Source: Vogesella alkaliphila (GTDB lineage: Bacteria > Pseudomonadota > Gammaproteobacteria > Burkholderiales > Chromobacteriaceae). Taken from it: a DNA stretch of 64,000 nucleotides. Where the stretch lies: positions 124,001 to 188,000 of the forward strand of contig NZ_BMYW01000002.1 in the NCBI RefSeq assembly GCF_014652475.1, given 5' to 3'. The notes beneath the pieces are model-generated. The model worked only from the letters and a program-made list of their open reading frames with translations, ran no database searches and had not been told where the DNA came from. The stretch's first letter is position 1. Each line of letters begins with the position of its first letter. This document shows, in pieces, positions 17,419 through 26,800 of this stretch. The translations under genes were made by a program, and so were the position numbers.

Positions 17419-17676
17419 TCAACCGGCCAGCAGCACATCCAGCTTGCCGGCCGAATGCAGCGCCACCAGGTCGTCACAGCCGCCGACGTGCACGTCGCCG
17501 ATGAAGATCTGCGGCACGGTGCGGCGCCCGGTCAGCGACATCATGGTGTCGCGCGCCTGCGGGTCAAGATCGATGCGGACTTCTTCGATGTCGGTCACGC
17601 CGTTCTGGGCCAGCACCTGCTTGGCGCGGATGCAGTACGGGCAGTAGGCCGAGGTGTACATGGTAACGGGTTGCAT
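17419..17676 (-). CDS. grxC: Glutaredoxin 3
   Basis: A small glutathione-dependent disulfide reductase of 85 residues. The active site is CPYC (12-15), with the glutathione-binding TVPQIFIGDVHVGGCDD segment at about 53-69. Its place upstream of secB on the same strand matches the conserved grxC-secB-gpsA order of proteobacteria. It has its own -10 element at 17707. Confidence 0.96.
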   Translation of the reverse strand: MQPVTMYTSAYCPYCIRAKQVLAQNGVTDIEEVRIDLDPQARDTMMSLTGRRTVPQIFIGDVHVGGCDDLVALHSAGKLDVLLAG

Positions 17677-17706
17677 GGTGACGACCTTAAGCTAGAACAA
17701 ACGGTG

Positions 17707-17712
17707 ATTATA
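17707..17712 (-). promoter_or_regulatory. -10 element for grxC
   Basis: A perfect TATAAT on minus, about 31 bases upstream of the grxC start. Possible -35 hexamers (TTGCCT) lie at a longer-than-usual spacing. Confidence 0.5.
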
Positions 17713-17740
17713 AGGCCAGTTACCGCGCCCAAGGCAAGGC

Positions 17741-19120
17741 TCAGGGCTGCCGTTGCAGCTGCGCCGCGTAACGCTCGACCACCTCGCCGACCAGCGCGTC
17801 CAGCGCGCCCTGCTGCTGCGCCGCGCGCGCGGAATTGAGCAGCGCCACGATCGCCAGCCGCTGCCCGGACGGCGCCTGCCAGTAGCCGGCCAGCGCGCGG
17901 GTGTCGCCGAGGGTGCCGGTCTTCAGCCGCAAGCGCGGCCCCAGCCCGGCGAAGCGGCGGCGCAGGGTGCCGTCCTCGCTGGCCAGCGGCAGGCTGGCGA
18001 TGAATTCCGCCGCGTACGGCCCGCGTGCGGCATCGAGCAGGATCGCGCCCAGCTGGCGCGCGCTGATGCGCTCGCGCCGCGACAGGCCGGCGCCGTTTTC
18101 CAGCTGCAGTGGCTCGGCGGCGATGCCGCGCTCCAGCAGCAGCGAGCGCACCGCCAGCTGCGCGTCGGTCACGGTATCGCCGCTGTGCGGGTTTTCCGCG
18201 CCCAGCGTCAGCCACACGCTGCGCGCCATGGTGTTGTTGCTGTACTTGTTGATGTCGTTCAGCGCCTGCGGCAGCGGCTCGGAATCCAGGCGCACCAGCT
18301 GGCGCGCGTCGGGCGGGGTGCTGCCCTGCGCGATGCCGCGCGGCCCCTCGCCGCCCAGCATCTGCCAGATGGCGGTGAAGCTCTGCGCGGCGTAGCCGTC
18401 GTTATCCAGCACGTTGACGTAGCTGGCCGCACCGTCGCAGGCCGGCGGCAGCTTGCCGCTGACGCGGATGCCGTTGCCGCTGACGCTGACCTCGGCGAAC
18501 TCGCGCACGTCGCCGCAGCTGGCGGCGACGCCCGGCTGCAGCCGGTTGTCGAGGCGGAAGCCCGGCAGCGGCGGGTCCAGCACCACCTGCGGCCGGCCCT
18601 GCTCGTAGAAGTAGCGCAGCCAGGCCACCTTCAGGTTGGACAGGTGGGTGTCCGGCGGCACCGAGAACACGCGCTCGGCGTCGCCGTCGAAGCCGTCGGC
18701 GCTGCTGATGCGGCTGAAGGCGCGCTTGTCCAGCAGCAGCTGGCCGTCGATGCGCTGCACGCCGCGCAGGCGCAGCTGGCGCAGCAGCTCGGTCAGGCGC
18801 GCGGAATCGAAGCGCGGATCGCCGCGACCTATCCAGTACAGGTCGCCGCGCAGCACGCCGTTTTCCAGCACGGCATTGCTTTTCAGTTCGCTGCGCCAGC
18901 GGTAGCCCGGCCCCAGCCGGTTCAGCGCCGCCCAGGCGGTGACCAGCTTCATGGTCGAGGCCGGGTTCATCGCGGCGTCGGCGCGGTGCTCGTCGAACAC
19001 CGTGCGCCCTTCCACCGGCGCCGCCCACAGCGCCACCTCGTCGGCGCGCAAGGTGCCAAGGTTGGCCGCAAGCGCCAGCGGCGAAACGGCCAGCATGGCC
19101 ATCATCAAACGTAAGCTCAC
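17741..19120 (-). CDS. dacB: D-alanyl-D-alanine carboxypeptidase/endopeptidase (PBP4 type)
   Basis: A periplasmic penicillin-binding protein of class C / peptidase family S13 that trims or opens peptidoglycan cross-links. The 459-residue product has a signal peptide (cleaved near AANLG, residue 19) and the three active-site motifs STMK (Ser55-Lys58), YSNN in the middle and LKTGTLGD near 395. I use a GTG start at 19120 directly abutting the priA TGA with GGAGATCT as ribosome-binding site; ATGs at codons 6-7 are alternatives. A perfect dispersed-repeat copy covers the signal-peptide junction coding sequence. Confidence 0.93.
   Translation of the reverse strand: MSLRLMMAMLAVSPLALAANLGTLRADEVALWAAPVEGRTVFDEHRADAAMNPASTMKLVTAWAALNRLGPGYRWRSELKSNAVLENGVLRGDLYWIGRGDPRFDSARLTELLRQLRLRGVQRIDGQLLLDKRAFSRISSADGFDGDAERVFSVPPDTHLSNLKVAWLRYFYEQGRPQVVLDPPLPGFRLDNRLQPGVAASCGDVREFAEVSVSGNGIRVSGKLPPACDGAASYVNVLDNDGYAAQSFTAIWQMLGGEGPRGIAQGSTPPDARQLVRLDSEPLPQALNDINKYSNNTMARSVWLTLGAENPHSGDTVTDAQLAVRSLLLERGIAAEPLQLENGAGLSRRERISARQLGAILLDAARGPYAAEFIASLPLASEDGTLRRRFAGLGPRLRLKTGTLGDTRALAGYWQAPSGQRLAIVALLNSARAAQQQGALDALVGEVVERYAAQLQRQP
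19059..19072 (-). repeat. Dispersed 14-bp repeat, perfect copy at 19059
   Basis: AAGGTTGGCCGCAA, 14/14, within dacB at the signal-peptide cleavage region, encoding A-A-N-L. Confidence 0.9.
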
Positions 19121-21295
19121 TCAGATCTCCTGCGGGTCGACATCCAGCGACCAGCGTAAGTGGCGCGGCGCCTTGCGCGCCAGCGCATCCAGTTGCGGCA
19201 GCAGCGCGCGCAGCCAGGCGTGCAGCGCCGGGCGTTGTGGCGCCTCGAAGGTCAGCTGTGCGCGCTCGCGGCCGGCGAGGCGCGCCATCAGCGCCGGCGC
19301 CGGGCCGAACACGAACAGCGGTGGCGGCAGCTCGCCGCACAGCGCCAGCACCTGCTGCAGGAAGGCCTCGGCCTCGTGGTACTGCGGCGCGTCGGCGCGC
19401 AGGATCACCTGGCTAGCCGCCGGCGGGAAGCCGGCCTCGCGCCGCTCCTGTAGCTGGCTGGCGGCAAAGCCGTCGAAATCGTGCTGCGTCAGCGCCAGGT
19501 ACAGCGGGTGCTCCGGCCAGTTGGTCTGCACGATGACGTCGCCGGCCAGCTCGGCGCGGCCGGCGCGGCCGGACACCTGCAGCAGCTGCGCGAACAGGCG
19601 TTCGCTGGCGCGGTAGTCGGCGGAATAGAGACCCCCGTCGCTGCCCAGCACCACCACCAGCGACAGCGCGCCGAAGTCGTGGCCCTTGGCCAGCATCTGG
19701 GTACCGAGCAGGATGTCCACCTCGCCGGCGTGCACGCGCTGGTACACCGCGTCCCACGCCGCCTTGTGGCTGGTACTGTCGCGATCGATGCGCAGGATGC
19801 GCGCCTCCGGCAACAGCCGGCGCAGCGCCTCCTCAAGCCGCTGCGTGCCCTCGCCCAGCGGCTGCACGTCGGGATTGCCGCAGGCCGGGCACTGCAGCGG
19901 CACCCGCTGCTGCGCGCCGCAGTGGTGACAGCGCAGCTGGCGCGCCGACAGGTGCAGCACCATGCGCGCGCTGCAGTGCTGGCAGGCCGAGGTCCAGCCG
20001 CAGGCGGTGCAGGCCAGCACCGGCGAGTAGCCGCGGCGGTTGATGAACACCAGGCTCATCTCGCGCCGCGCCAGCCGCTGCTGCAGCGCGGCGATCACCG
20101 GCTCGGACAGGCCGTCCACCAGCTTCAGGCGGCGGGTGTCGACCAGGCCGATGCGCGGCAGCCGCGCGCTGCCGTGCGCCCGCGCCGACAACACCAGCCT
20201 GTGGTAGCGGCCGGCCTCGACGTTGGCCACCGTCTCCAGGCTGGGGGTGGCGCTACCGAGCAGCACCGGCACCTGCGCCTGGCTGGCGCGCCACACCGCC
20301 AGATCGCGCGCGTGGTAGCGCAGGCCGTCCTGCTGCTTGAACGAGCCGTCGTGCTCCTCGTCCACGATCACCAGCCCGGCGCGCGGCTGCGGCGTGAACA
20401 CCGCCAGCCGGGTGCCGATCACGATGTCGGCGACGCCCTGCCAGGCGTCGACCCAGCCCTGCAGCCGCTCGCCGTCGGACAGGCCGCTGTGCAGGCAGAC
20501 GATGTGGCTGGCGGGAAAACGCTGCGCGAAGCGCTCGATCAGCTGCGGGGTGAGGTTGATCTCGGGAATGATCACCAGCGCCTGCTGCCCGGCGGCCAGC
20601 ACGCGGGCGATCAGCTGCAGGTAGACCTCGGTCTTGCCGCTGCCAGTGATGCCGTGCAGCAGGAAGGCGCCGAAGCGGCCAAGCTTGGCCGCCACCGCAT
20701 CCAGCGCCGCCTGCTGCTCGTCGTTCAGCGTCAGCGCCGCGGCCACCTGCAAGGGCGGTGCCTGCCACGGCAGGATGTCGATGTGGCCTGCGGCCAACCT
20801 TTGCTTGAGAAAAGCCATCGCCTGCGGATGCACGCGGCGCAGCGCGTCGCGCGATTGCGGCTGCTGCAGCGCCAGCCACAGCTGCCGCTGCACCGTGCTG
20901 CGCGCCGACGGCTCGGCGGCGAGGCCGGCGGCATTGAGCCGGTAGGACTGGCGGTCGGCCAGCGTCACCGCGCGCGGCTCGCGCAGCGCGGTGGGCAAGG
21001 CGGTGAACAGCGCCTGCCCCTGCGGATGCAGGTAGTAGCGCGCGGCGAAGCGCACTTGCTGCAGCAGCGCCTCCGGCAGCGGCGGCAACTCGTCCAGCAC
21101 CGCCAGGATCGGCTTGCAGCGCGCCTCGTCCAGCGCCTGCGGCGGCACGTCGTTGTCGACCACGCCGCACAGTTCGCGATTGCCGAAGGCGACGCGGACG
21201 CGCTGGCCGCTGGGCAGCGGCTGCGGATGCAGGTAGGTAAATGCACCACGCAAGGGCACGTCGAGCCAGACACTGATGTGCTGCATTGCAGTCAT
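19121..21295 (-). CDS. priA: Primosomal protein N' (replication restart helicase PriA)
   Basis: A 3'-to-5' helicase that recognises stalled forks and starts primosome loading. The 724-residue product has an N-terminal DNA-binding domain, Walker A GITGSGKTEVY (about residue 217), DEEHD box, GSATPS, the zinc-binding cysteine clusters (CTACGWTSACQHC, CHHCG, CPACG) and the RIDRDS, LGTQMLAKGHDF and QVSGRAGR helicase motifs. The start MTAMQHISVWLDVPL is used; a second ATG at codon 4 is possible. It precedes dacB with no gap and sits next to an unusual intergenic region with DnaA-box-like sites. Confidence 0.97.
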   Translation of the reverse strand: MTAMQHISVWLDVPLRGAFTYLHPQPLPSGQRVRVAFGNRELCGVVDNDVPPQALDEARCKPILAVLDELPPLPEALLQQVRFAARYYLHPQGQALFTALPTALREPRAVTLADRQSYRLNAAGLAAEPSARSTVQRQLWLALQQPQSRDALRRVHPQAMAFLKQRLAAGHIDILPWQAPPLQVAAALTLNDEQQAALDAVAAKLGRFGAFLLHGITGSGKTEVYLQLIARVLAAGQQALVIIPEINLTPQLIERFAQRFPASHIVCLHSGLSDGERLQGWVDAWQGVADIVIGTRLAVFTPQPRAGLVIVDEEHDGSFKQQDGLRYHARDLAVWRASQAQVPVLLGSATPSLETVANVEAGRYHRLVLSARAHGSARLPRIGLVDTRRLKLVDGLSEPVIAALQQRLARREMSLVFINRRGYSPVLACTACGWTSACQHCSARMVLHLSARQLRCHHCGAQQRVPLQCPACGNPDVQPLGEGTQRLEEALRRLLPEARILRIDRDSTSHKAAWDAVYQRVHAGEVDILLGTQMLAKGHDFGALSLVVVLGSDGGLYSADYRASERLFAQLLQVSGRAGRAELAGDVIVQTNWPEHPLYLALTQHDFDGFAASQLQERREAGFPPAASQVILRADAPQYHEAEAFLQQVLALCGELPPPLFVFGPAPALMARLAGRERAQLTFEAPQRPALHAWLRALLPQLDALARKAPRHLRWSLDVDPQEI
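20675..20692. repeat. Palindromic variant of the repeat core
   Basis: GCGGCCAAGCTTGGCCGC, a perfect 18-bp palindrome inside priA that differs from the ubiJ palindrome only by a G/C swap at the centre. It may be a degenerate inverted pair. Confidence 0.45.
20790..20803 (+). repeat. Dispersed 14-bp repeat, copy at 20790 (13/14)
   Basis: cTGCGGCCAACCTT inside priA, encoding Q-R-L-A-A-G on minus. Confidence 0.8.
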
Positions 21296-21653
21296 GATGG
21301 GACGGACTCCCCGCTAATCCAGCACTGGCGCGGCTTGGCGCCAGCTGTGCACAGATACTGTGGATAACTTTGTGAACAACTGACGAACCGGCTGGCAAAA
21401 AGCGCGTCAATCGGGCATTCCATTAGATTGCACAAATTTTAATCTGAAATATTAAATCCAATAAAATCAGACGCTTATATAAATTTCGCGTTTCTTTGGC
21501 AACAAGCCTTGACAGGCCGGAAAAATGCCCCGTTTTGGTGTGCATAAGTCGTGGAACAACTGCGGCGGCAACTGTCAAGCCTTGCCGGCAAGCTTTGTTT
21601 ATGCGTCAAAAAAAGCCACCGCCGGCTGGCGGTGGCTGTGGGCAGGGCGACGC
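21296..21653. other. priA-hemE intergenic region with DnaA-box-like cluster and AT-rich core
   Basis: This 358-base gene-free stretch contains two exact matches to the DnaA box TTATNCACA read on minus (TGTGGATAA at 21359-21367 and TGTGCATAA at 21539-21547). Two imperfect ones lie beside the first (TGTGCACAG at 21346-21354, TGTGAACAA at 21371-21379). All four have the same orientation, and the first three start 12-13 bases apart. Between the groups, about 21415-21490, lies the most AT-rich DNA of the neighbourhood. The hemE terminator occupies the right end. It could be a DnaA-regulated priA promoter or an origin-like or DnaA-titrating site. No promoter with good -35/-10 spacing was found. Confidence 0.45.
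21607..21637 (-). terminator. Rho-independent terminator of hemE
   Basis: AGCCACCGCC/GGCGGTGGCT, a 10-bp stem with a 4-base loop followed on minus by TTTTTT, 16 bases past the hemE stop. Confidence 0.92.
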
Positions 21654-22718
21654 TCAGACGGCGTGGTACGGGCGCGACAGGCGGTGCACGGCGGCGACCA
21701 GGGCCTTGGCGTGCTCCGGGTCGGCAAACTGCGAGATGCCGTGGCCGAGGTTGAACACGTGACCGGAACCGTGGCCGTAGGCCGCCAGGATGCGGCCGGC
21801 TTCCTGCTCGATCGCCGCCGGGCTGCCGAACAGCGCGTTGGGGTCGAAGTTGCCCTGCAGCGCCACCTTGTCGCCGACGCGCGCGCGCGCCTGGCCGATG
21901 TCGGTGGTCCAGTCCAGACCCACGCAGTCGGCGCCGATGGCGGCGATCTGCTCCAGCCACTGGCCGCCCCCCTTGGTGAACACGATCACCGGCACGCGGC
22001 GGCCGTCGGCCTCGCGCTTGAGGCCGGCGATGATCTGCTGCATGTAGGCCAGCGAGAATTCCTGGTACGCGGCGTGGCTCAGCGCGCCGCCCCAGGTATC
22101 GAAAATCTGCACCGCCTGCGCGCCGGCATCGATCTGCGCGTTGAGGTAGGCGGTCACCGAGTCGGCGGTGATGCGCAGAATGTGGTGCAGCAGCTCCGGA
22201 CGGCCGTACAGCATCGCCTTGACGTGGCGGAAGTCGGCGGAGCCGGCGCCCTCGATCATGTAGCAGGCCAGCGTGAACGGGCTGCCGGAGAAGCCGATCA
22301 GCGGCACGCGGCCGTCCAGCGCGCGGCGGATGCTGCTTACCGCGTCGAACACGTACTGCAGCTTGTCCAGCGGCGCCACCTGCAGCGCCTTGATCGCCGC
22401 CTCGTCGCGCAGCGGACGGGCAAAGCGCGGGCCCTCGCCCTCGGCGAAGGACAGCCCCAGACCCATCGCGTCCGGCACCGTCAGGATGTCGGAGAACAGG
22501 ATGGCCGCGTCCAGCGGGAAGCGCTCCAGCGGCTGCAGCGTGACCTCGGTGGCGTAGTCCGGGCTGGTGCACAGCCCCATGAAGCTGCCGGCGCGCGCGC
22601 GGGTGGCGCGGTATTCCGGCAGGTAGCGGCCGGCCTGGCGCATCATCCAGATCGGGGTGTAGTCAACCGGCTGCTTCAGCAGCGCACGCAGGAAGGTATC
22701 GTTCTTGAGCTGGGTCAT
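21654..22718 (-). CDS. hemE: Uroporphyrinogen decarboxylase
   Basis: Decarboxylates uroporphyrinogen III to coproporphyrinogen III in heme synthesis. The 354-residue product has the family signatures [16 protein letters not shown] near the N-terminus and [29 protein letters not shown] and a C-terminal NLGHGI motif. A -10 element lies at 22751-22756 on minus, overlapping a copy of the dispersed repeat. It is bounded by its own terminator, so it is probably monocistronic. Confidence 0.98.
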   Translation of the reverse strand: MTQLKNDTFLRALLKQPVDYTPIWMMRQAGRYLPEYRATRARAGSFMGLCTSPDYATEVTLQPLERFPLDAAILFSDILTVPDAMGLGLSFAEGEGPRFARPLRDEAAIKALQVAPLDKLQYVFDAVSSIRRALDGRVPLIGFSGSPFTLACYMIEGAGSADFRHVKAMLYGRPELLHHILRITADSVTAYLNAQIDAGAQAVQIFDTWGGALSHAAYQEFSLAYMQQIIAGLKREADGRRVPVIVFTKGGGQWLEQIAAIGADCVGLDWTTDIGQARARVGDKVALQGNFDPNALFGSPAAIEQEAGRILAAYGHGSGHVFNLGHGISQFADPEHAKALVAAVHRLSRPYHAV

Positions 22719-22738
22719 GTTGGCTGTCGGGGCTGAAA

Positions 22739-22752
22739 AAAGTTGGCCGCAT
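22739..22752 (-). repeat. Dispersed 14-bp repeat, copy at 22739 (12/14)
   Basis: AAaGTTGGCCGCAt in the hemE leader, touching the -10 hexamer so that it would lie around the transcription start. Confidence 0.65.
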
Positions 22753-22756
22753 TATA
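22751..22756 (-). promoter_or_regulatory. -10 element for hemE
   Basis: A perfect TATAAT on minus 33 bases upstream of the hemE start; no convincing -35 hexamer. Confidence 0.5.
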
Positions 22757-22907
22757 CCCTGCGCCGGCGGCGCTGCCTTGACCTGACTGCGGCATCGGCC
22801 GATGTTTTTGGCCGGCGGCGGCGACAATTCATGCAAATGAACTTGTTGTCGGTGATGCCGGCTGCTTAACTGCAGAGGGAATCCCCCCACCCGAACAAGG
22901 AGTTGCC

Positions 22908-23726
22908 ATGAATCAGCTCGACCTTTCCCGCTGGCAGCAGCTGGCCACCGACTACGCGTTCAGTATCGGCGGCACGCTGCTGGCCGCGCTGGCTTTCTGG
23001 ATCATCGGCCGCTGGCTGATCGGCCAGGTCGGCAGTCTGGTGCAGCGCACGCTGGAGCGGCAGCACGTCGACGCCACCATCATGCGTTACCTCGGCACCA
23101 CCATCAACGTCACCCTCAACGTGATCCTGGTGGTCGGCATCCTCGGCTACTTCGGCATCCAGACCACCACCTTCGCCGCGCTGTTCGCCGCCGCCGGCGT
23201 CGCCATCGGCATGGCCTGGTCCGGCCTGCTGTCCAACTTCGCCGCCGGGGTGTTCCTGATCGTGCTGCGGCCGATGAAGGTCGGCGATTTCGTCACCGCC
23301 GGCGGCGTGACCGGCACGGTGAAGGAGATCGGCCTGTTCACCACCGCCCTCAACACCCCGGACAACGTGCTGACCATGGTCGGCAACGGCAAGATCATGG
23401 GCGACACCATCCAGAACTTCAGCAGCAACCCGTTCCGCCGCGTGGAGCTGAAGGCGCAGCTGGCCGGCAGCGCCGATCCCGCCGCCGCCATCGCGCTGTT
23501 GCGGCAACGGCTGGCGGTGATACCCAACGTGCTGGCCGAGCCGGCGGTGGAGGTGGCGATCCTGGAATTCAACCTGGTGGGGCCGGTGCTGGCGGTGCGG
23601 CCGTTCTGCCACAACGACCACTACTGGCAGGTGTACTTCGACAGCAACCAGCTGATCCGCGACGCGCTGGGCGGCGAGGCGTTCCCGCCGCCGATGCCGG
23701 CGCAGGTGGTGTACGTGAAGCAGTAA
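22908..23726 (+). CDS. mscS: Small-conductance mechanosensitive channel MscS
   Basis: A heptameric inner-membrane channel that opens under membrane tension during hypo-osmotic shock. The 272-residue product has three N-terminal transmembrane helices (about 22-40, 62-85 and 90-115), with the pore helix TTTFAALFAAAGVAIGMAW and the MscS signature GLLSNFAAGVFLIVLRPMKVGDFV. A cytoplasmic beta/alpha vestibule domain follows. A clear AAGGAG site precedes the ATG. The TAA stop is also the first bases of a perfect dispersed-repeat copy. Confidence 0.96.
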   Translation: MNQLDLSRWQQLATDYAFSIGGTLLAALAFWIIGRWLIGQVGSLVQRTLERQHVDATIMRYLGTTINVTLNVILVVGILGYFGIQTTTFAALFAAAGVAIGMAWSGLLSNFAAGVFLIVLRPMKVGDFVTAGGVTGTVKEIGLFTTALNTPDNVLTMVGNGKIMGDTIQNFSSNPFRRVELKAQLAGSADPAAAIALLRQRLAVIPNVLAEPAVEVAILEFNLVGPVLAVRPFCHNDHYWQVYFDSNQLIRDALGGEAFPPPMPAQVVYVKQ

Positions 23727-23738
23727 GGTTGGCCGCAA
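23725..23738 (-). repeat. Dispersed 14-bp repeat, perfect copy at 23725
   Basis: AAGGTTGGCCGCAA, 14/14, overlapping the TAA stop codon of mscS by two bases. Confidence 0.9.
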
Positions 23739-23750
23739 GCGCCGTCAATG

Positions 23751-23789
23751 CCCGGGGCCGCGGCCGATGAACATCGGCAGCGGCCCGGG
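23751..23789. terminator. GC-rich hairpin between convergent mscS and the RND gene
   Basis: A long stem (CCCGG..GGCCGC..GGCCGATG / CATCGGC..GCGGCC..CGGG) sits between the two stops. There is no T tract on either strand, so intrinsic termination is uncertain. Confidence 0.4.
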
Positions 23790-23807
23790 GTATTCGTGCG
23801 CGGCGGC

Positions 23808-26800
23808 TCAGTGCGGCGAGGCCGCCGTCTGGCCGGTGAGCCGCGCCAAGAGGCGGCGGATGCGCGTGCGCAGGCCGTCGAGGTAGGTGTACACCACCGG
23901 CAGCACGATCAGCGTCAGCACGGTGGAGGTGATCAGGCCGCCGATGATCGCGTGCGCCATCGGCCGCTGCGTCTCCGAACCGGCACCGCTGGCCAGCGCC
24001 AGCGGCAGCATGCCGAAGATCATCGCCAGGCTGGTCATCATGATCGGGCGCAGCCGCACGCGGCCGGCCTCGACGATGGCGTCCAGCCGCGCCATGCCCT
24101 CCTTGCGGCTCTGGTTGATGAAGTCGACCAGCAGGATGCCGTTCTTCGCCGCCAGCCCCATCAGCATGATGATGCCGATCACCGAGAACATGTTCAGCGT
24201 GGAGCCGAACAGCCACAGCGCGGCGAACACGCCGACGAAGGCCAGCGGCAGCGCCATCATGATGGTCACCGGCAGCGTGAAGCTGCGGAACTGCGCGGCG
24301 AGGATGAGATAAATGAAGATCACGCCCATCGCCAGCGCCTGTATCGCGTAGTCCAGCGACTCCTGCATGCTCTTGCGCTCGCCCTCCTGCGACAGCACCA
24401 CTCCGGCCGGCAGCCGCAGTTGCTTCAGCGCGGCATCGACGCCGGCAAACACCTCGCCGGCGCTGCGGCCGCTGATGTTGGCGGTGACGCTGATCTCGCG
24501 CATCAGGTCGGTGCGCTCGATCTGGCGCGGGCTGCTGCCCGGCTCGATGCGCGCCAGCTGCGCCAGCGGCACCATATTGGCCTCACCGTTGTCGCGCCGC
24601 GTGCCGGGCACCATCAGCACCTCCAGCAGCGCCGCCTCGCGCCCCTCGCGCGGCAACTGCAGCCGCACGTCGTAGTTTTCGCCGTCCGGCGCCTCCCACG
24701 TCGTCACCGTGCTGCCGGCCAGCAGCACCGACAGCGTGTTGCCGACGCGGTTGAGATCCACACCCAGCGAGGCGGCGGCATCGCGGTCCAGGCGCACGTC
24801 CAGCGCCGGATCGGCGTCGGAAAAGCTGCTCTGCACGTCGCGCACGCCGTTGACGCGCGCGATCGCCGTCATCACCGCGTCGGTGGCCTGGCGCAGCGCC
24901 TGCAGGTCGCTGCCGCGGATACCGATATTGACCGGCTTGCCGCCGGGGCCGTGCTGGCCCAGCTCCTGCACCGAATCCAGCTCGATGCCGGCCACGCGCT
25001 GCGCGCTGCTGCGCGCCGCTGCCATCAGCTGGAACAGGTCACGCTGGCGCGTCTGCTTGTCGCCGACGTCGACGGTCAGCTGCGCCTCGTTGCGGCCGGC
25101 GCCGAAGCGGCCGCCGCCGATCTTGCTGTCGACGCTGCTCACCTCCGGAATGCTGCGCAGCTGCGCCTCCACCTCGCGCGCCTTGGCGGCGGTGTACTCC
25201 AGCGTCGAGCCGGGCGCGGTCTTGAACGACAGGCGGAAATCGCCGTTGTCGGCGCGCGGCAGGAATTCGCCGCCGATCACCGGCACCAGCATGAAGCTGC
25301 CGACGGTCAGCGCCAGCACCGCGGCCAGCACCGTCTTGCGGTGCGCCAGCGCCCAGCGGATCACCCGCACGTAGCCGTCGCCGAGGCGGTCGAGCGAGGC
25401 CTCGAACCAGTCCAGCGCGCGGCCGACCGGGCCCTTGTGGTGGTCGCCGTGGCGGTGCGGATCGTGCCACACCGAGGACAGCATCGGGTCCAGCGTGAAC
25501 GACACGAACATCGAGATCAGCACCGCCACCGTCACCGCGAGGCCGAACTGGTGGAAGAACTTGCCGATGATGCCGCCCATGAAGCCGACCGGCAGGAACA
25601 CCGCGACGATGGTCAGCGTGGTGGCCAGTACCGCCAGCCCGATCTCGTTGGTGCCGTCCAGCGCCGCCTGGTAGTGCCCCTTGCCCAGCGTGGCGTGGCG
25701 CACGATGTTCTCGCGCACCACGATGGCGTCGTCGATCAACAGCCCGATGGACAGCGACAGCGCCATCAGCGTCATCACGTTGAGGGTAAAGCCCAGCGCC
25801 TGCACCGCGAACAGGGTGCCCAGCAGCGCGATCGGCAGCGTCAGGCCGGTAATCACCGTACTGCGCCAGCTGCCAAGGAACAGGAACACGATCAGCACCG
25901 TCAGCAGCGCGCCCTCCAGCAGCGTCTGCTGCACCCCGCTCAGCGACTTGCGCACCTCGTCCGACTTGTCGTAGGTGAGCCTGACCTCGCTGCCGGCCGG
26001 CAGCTGCGCCCGCTGCTCGGCGATGATCGCCTTCACCGCGTCGGCCACCGCCACCACGTTGGCGCCGCGCGCGGCGCGCACGTCCAGCCCCACCGCCGGC
26101 TTGCCGTCGATCAGGCTGATGCTGTTCTTCTCTTCCTCGCTGTCGCGCACCTCGGCCACGTCGGCCAGACGGATGGTCGCGCCCTGGCGCGTGGCGATGC
26201 CCAGCTCGCGGAAGTCGTCCACCGACGCAAGCTTGCCGGCGACGCGCACCGACAGCTCGTCGCGCTGGCTGCTGACCTGGCCGGCCGGGAAATCACGGTT
26301 GGCCGCGGCGATGGCGTCGGCCACCTCGCTGACCGACAGCCCCAGCGCCTCCAGCCGGTACGGCTGCAGCTCGATGCGGATCTCGCGCTTGCTGGCGCCG
26401 GTCAGCTTCACCTCGCCGACGCCGCTCACCGTCTGCAGCCGCTTCTTCAGCACATTGTCCAGCCAGTTGCTCAGCTCGCGCAGCGAGCCGTCCTGCTGGC
26501 TGAAGGTGTAGGACATCAGCGGCTCGTCGTTGGGATTCATCTGCGAGATGGTCGGTGTGCTCACCTCGCGCCGCAGCCGGCCCTGTGCGGCGCCGACCTT
26601 GTCGCGCACCTCCTGCAGGCCGGCGGCCGCGTCGGTGGACAGCTCGAACTCCACCACCAGCGTGGCGACGCCCTCGGAGGAGTAGGAACGGATGTGCTTG
26701 ACGCCGTTGATGGTATTGACCGCCTCTTCCAGCGGGCGGGTGACCTCGCTCTCGATCACCTCCGGCGAGGCGCCGGGATAGGTCGCCGACACCACCGCCA

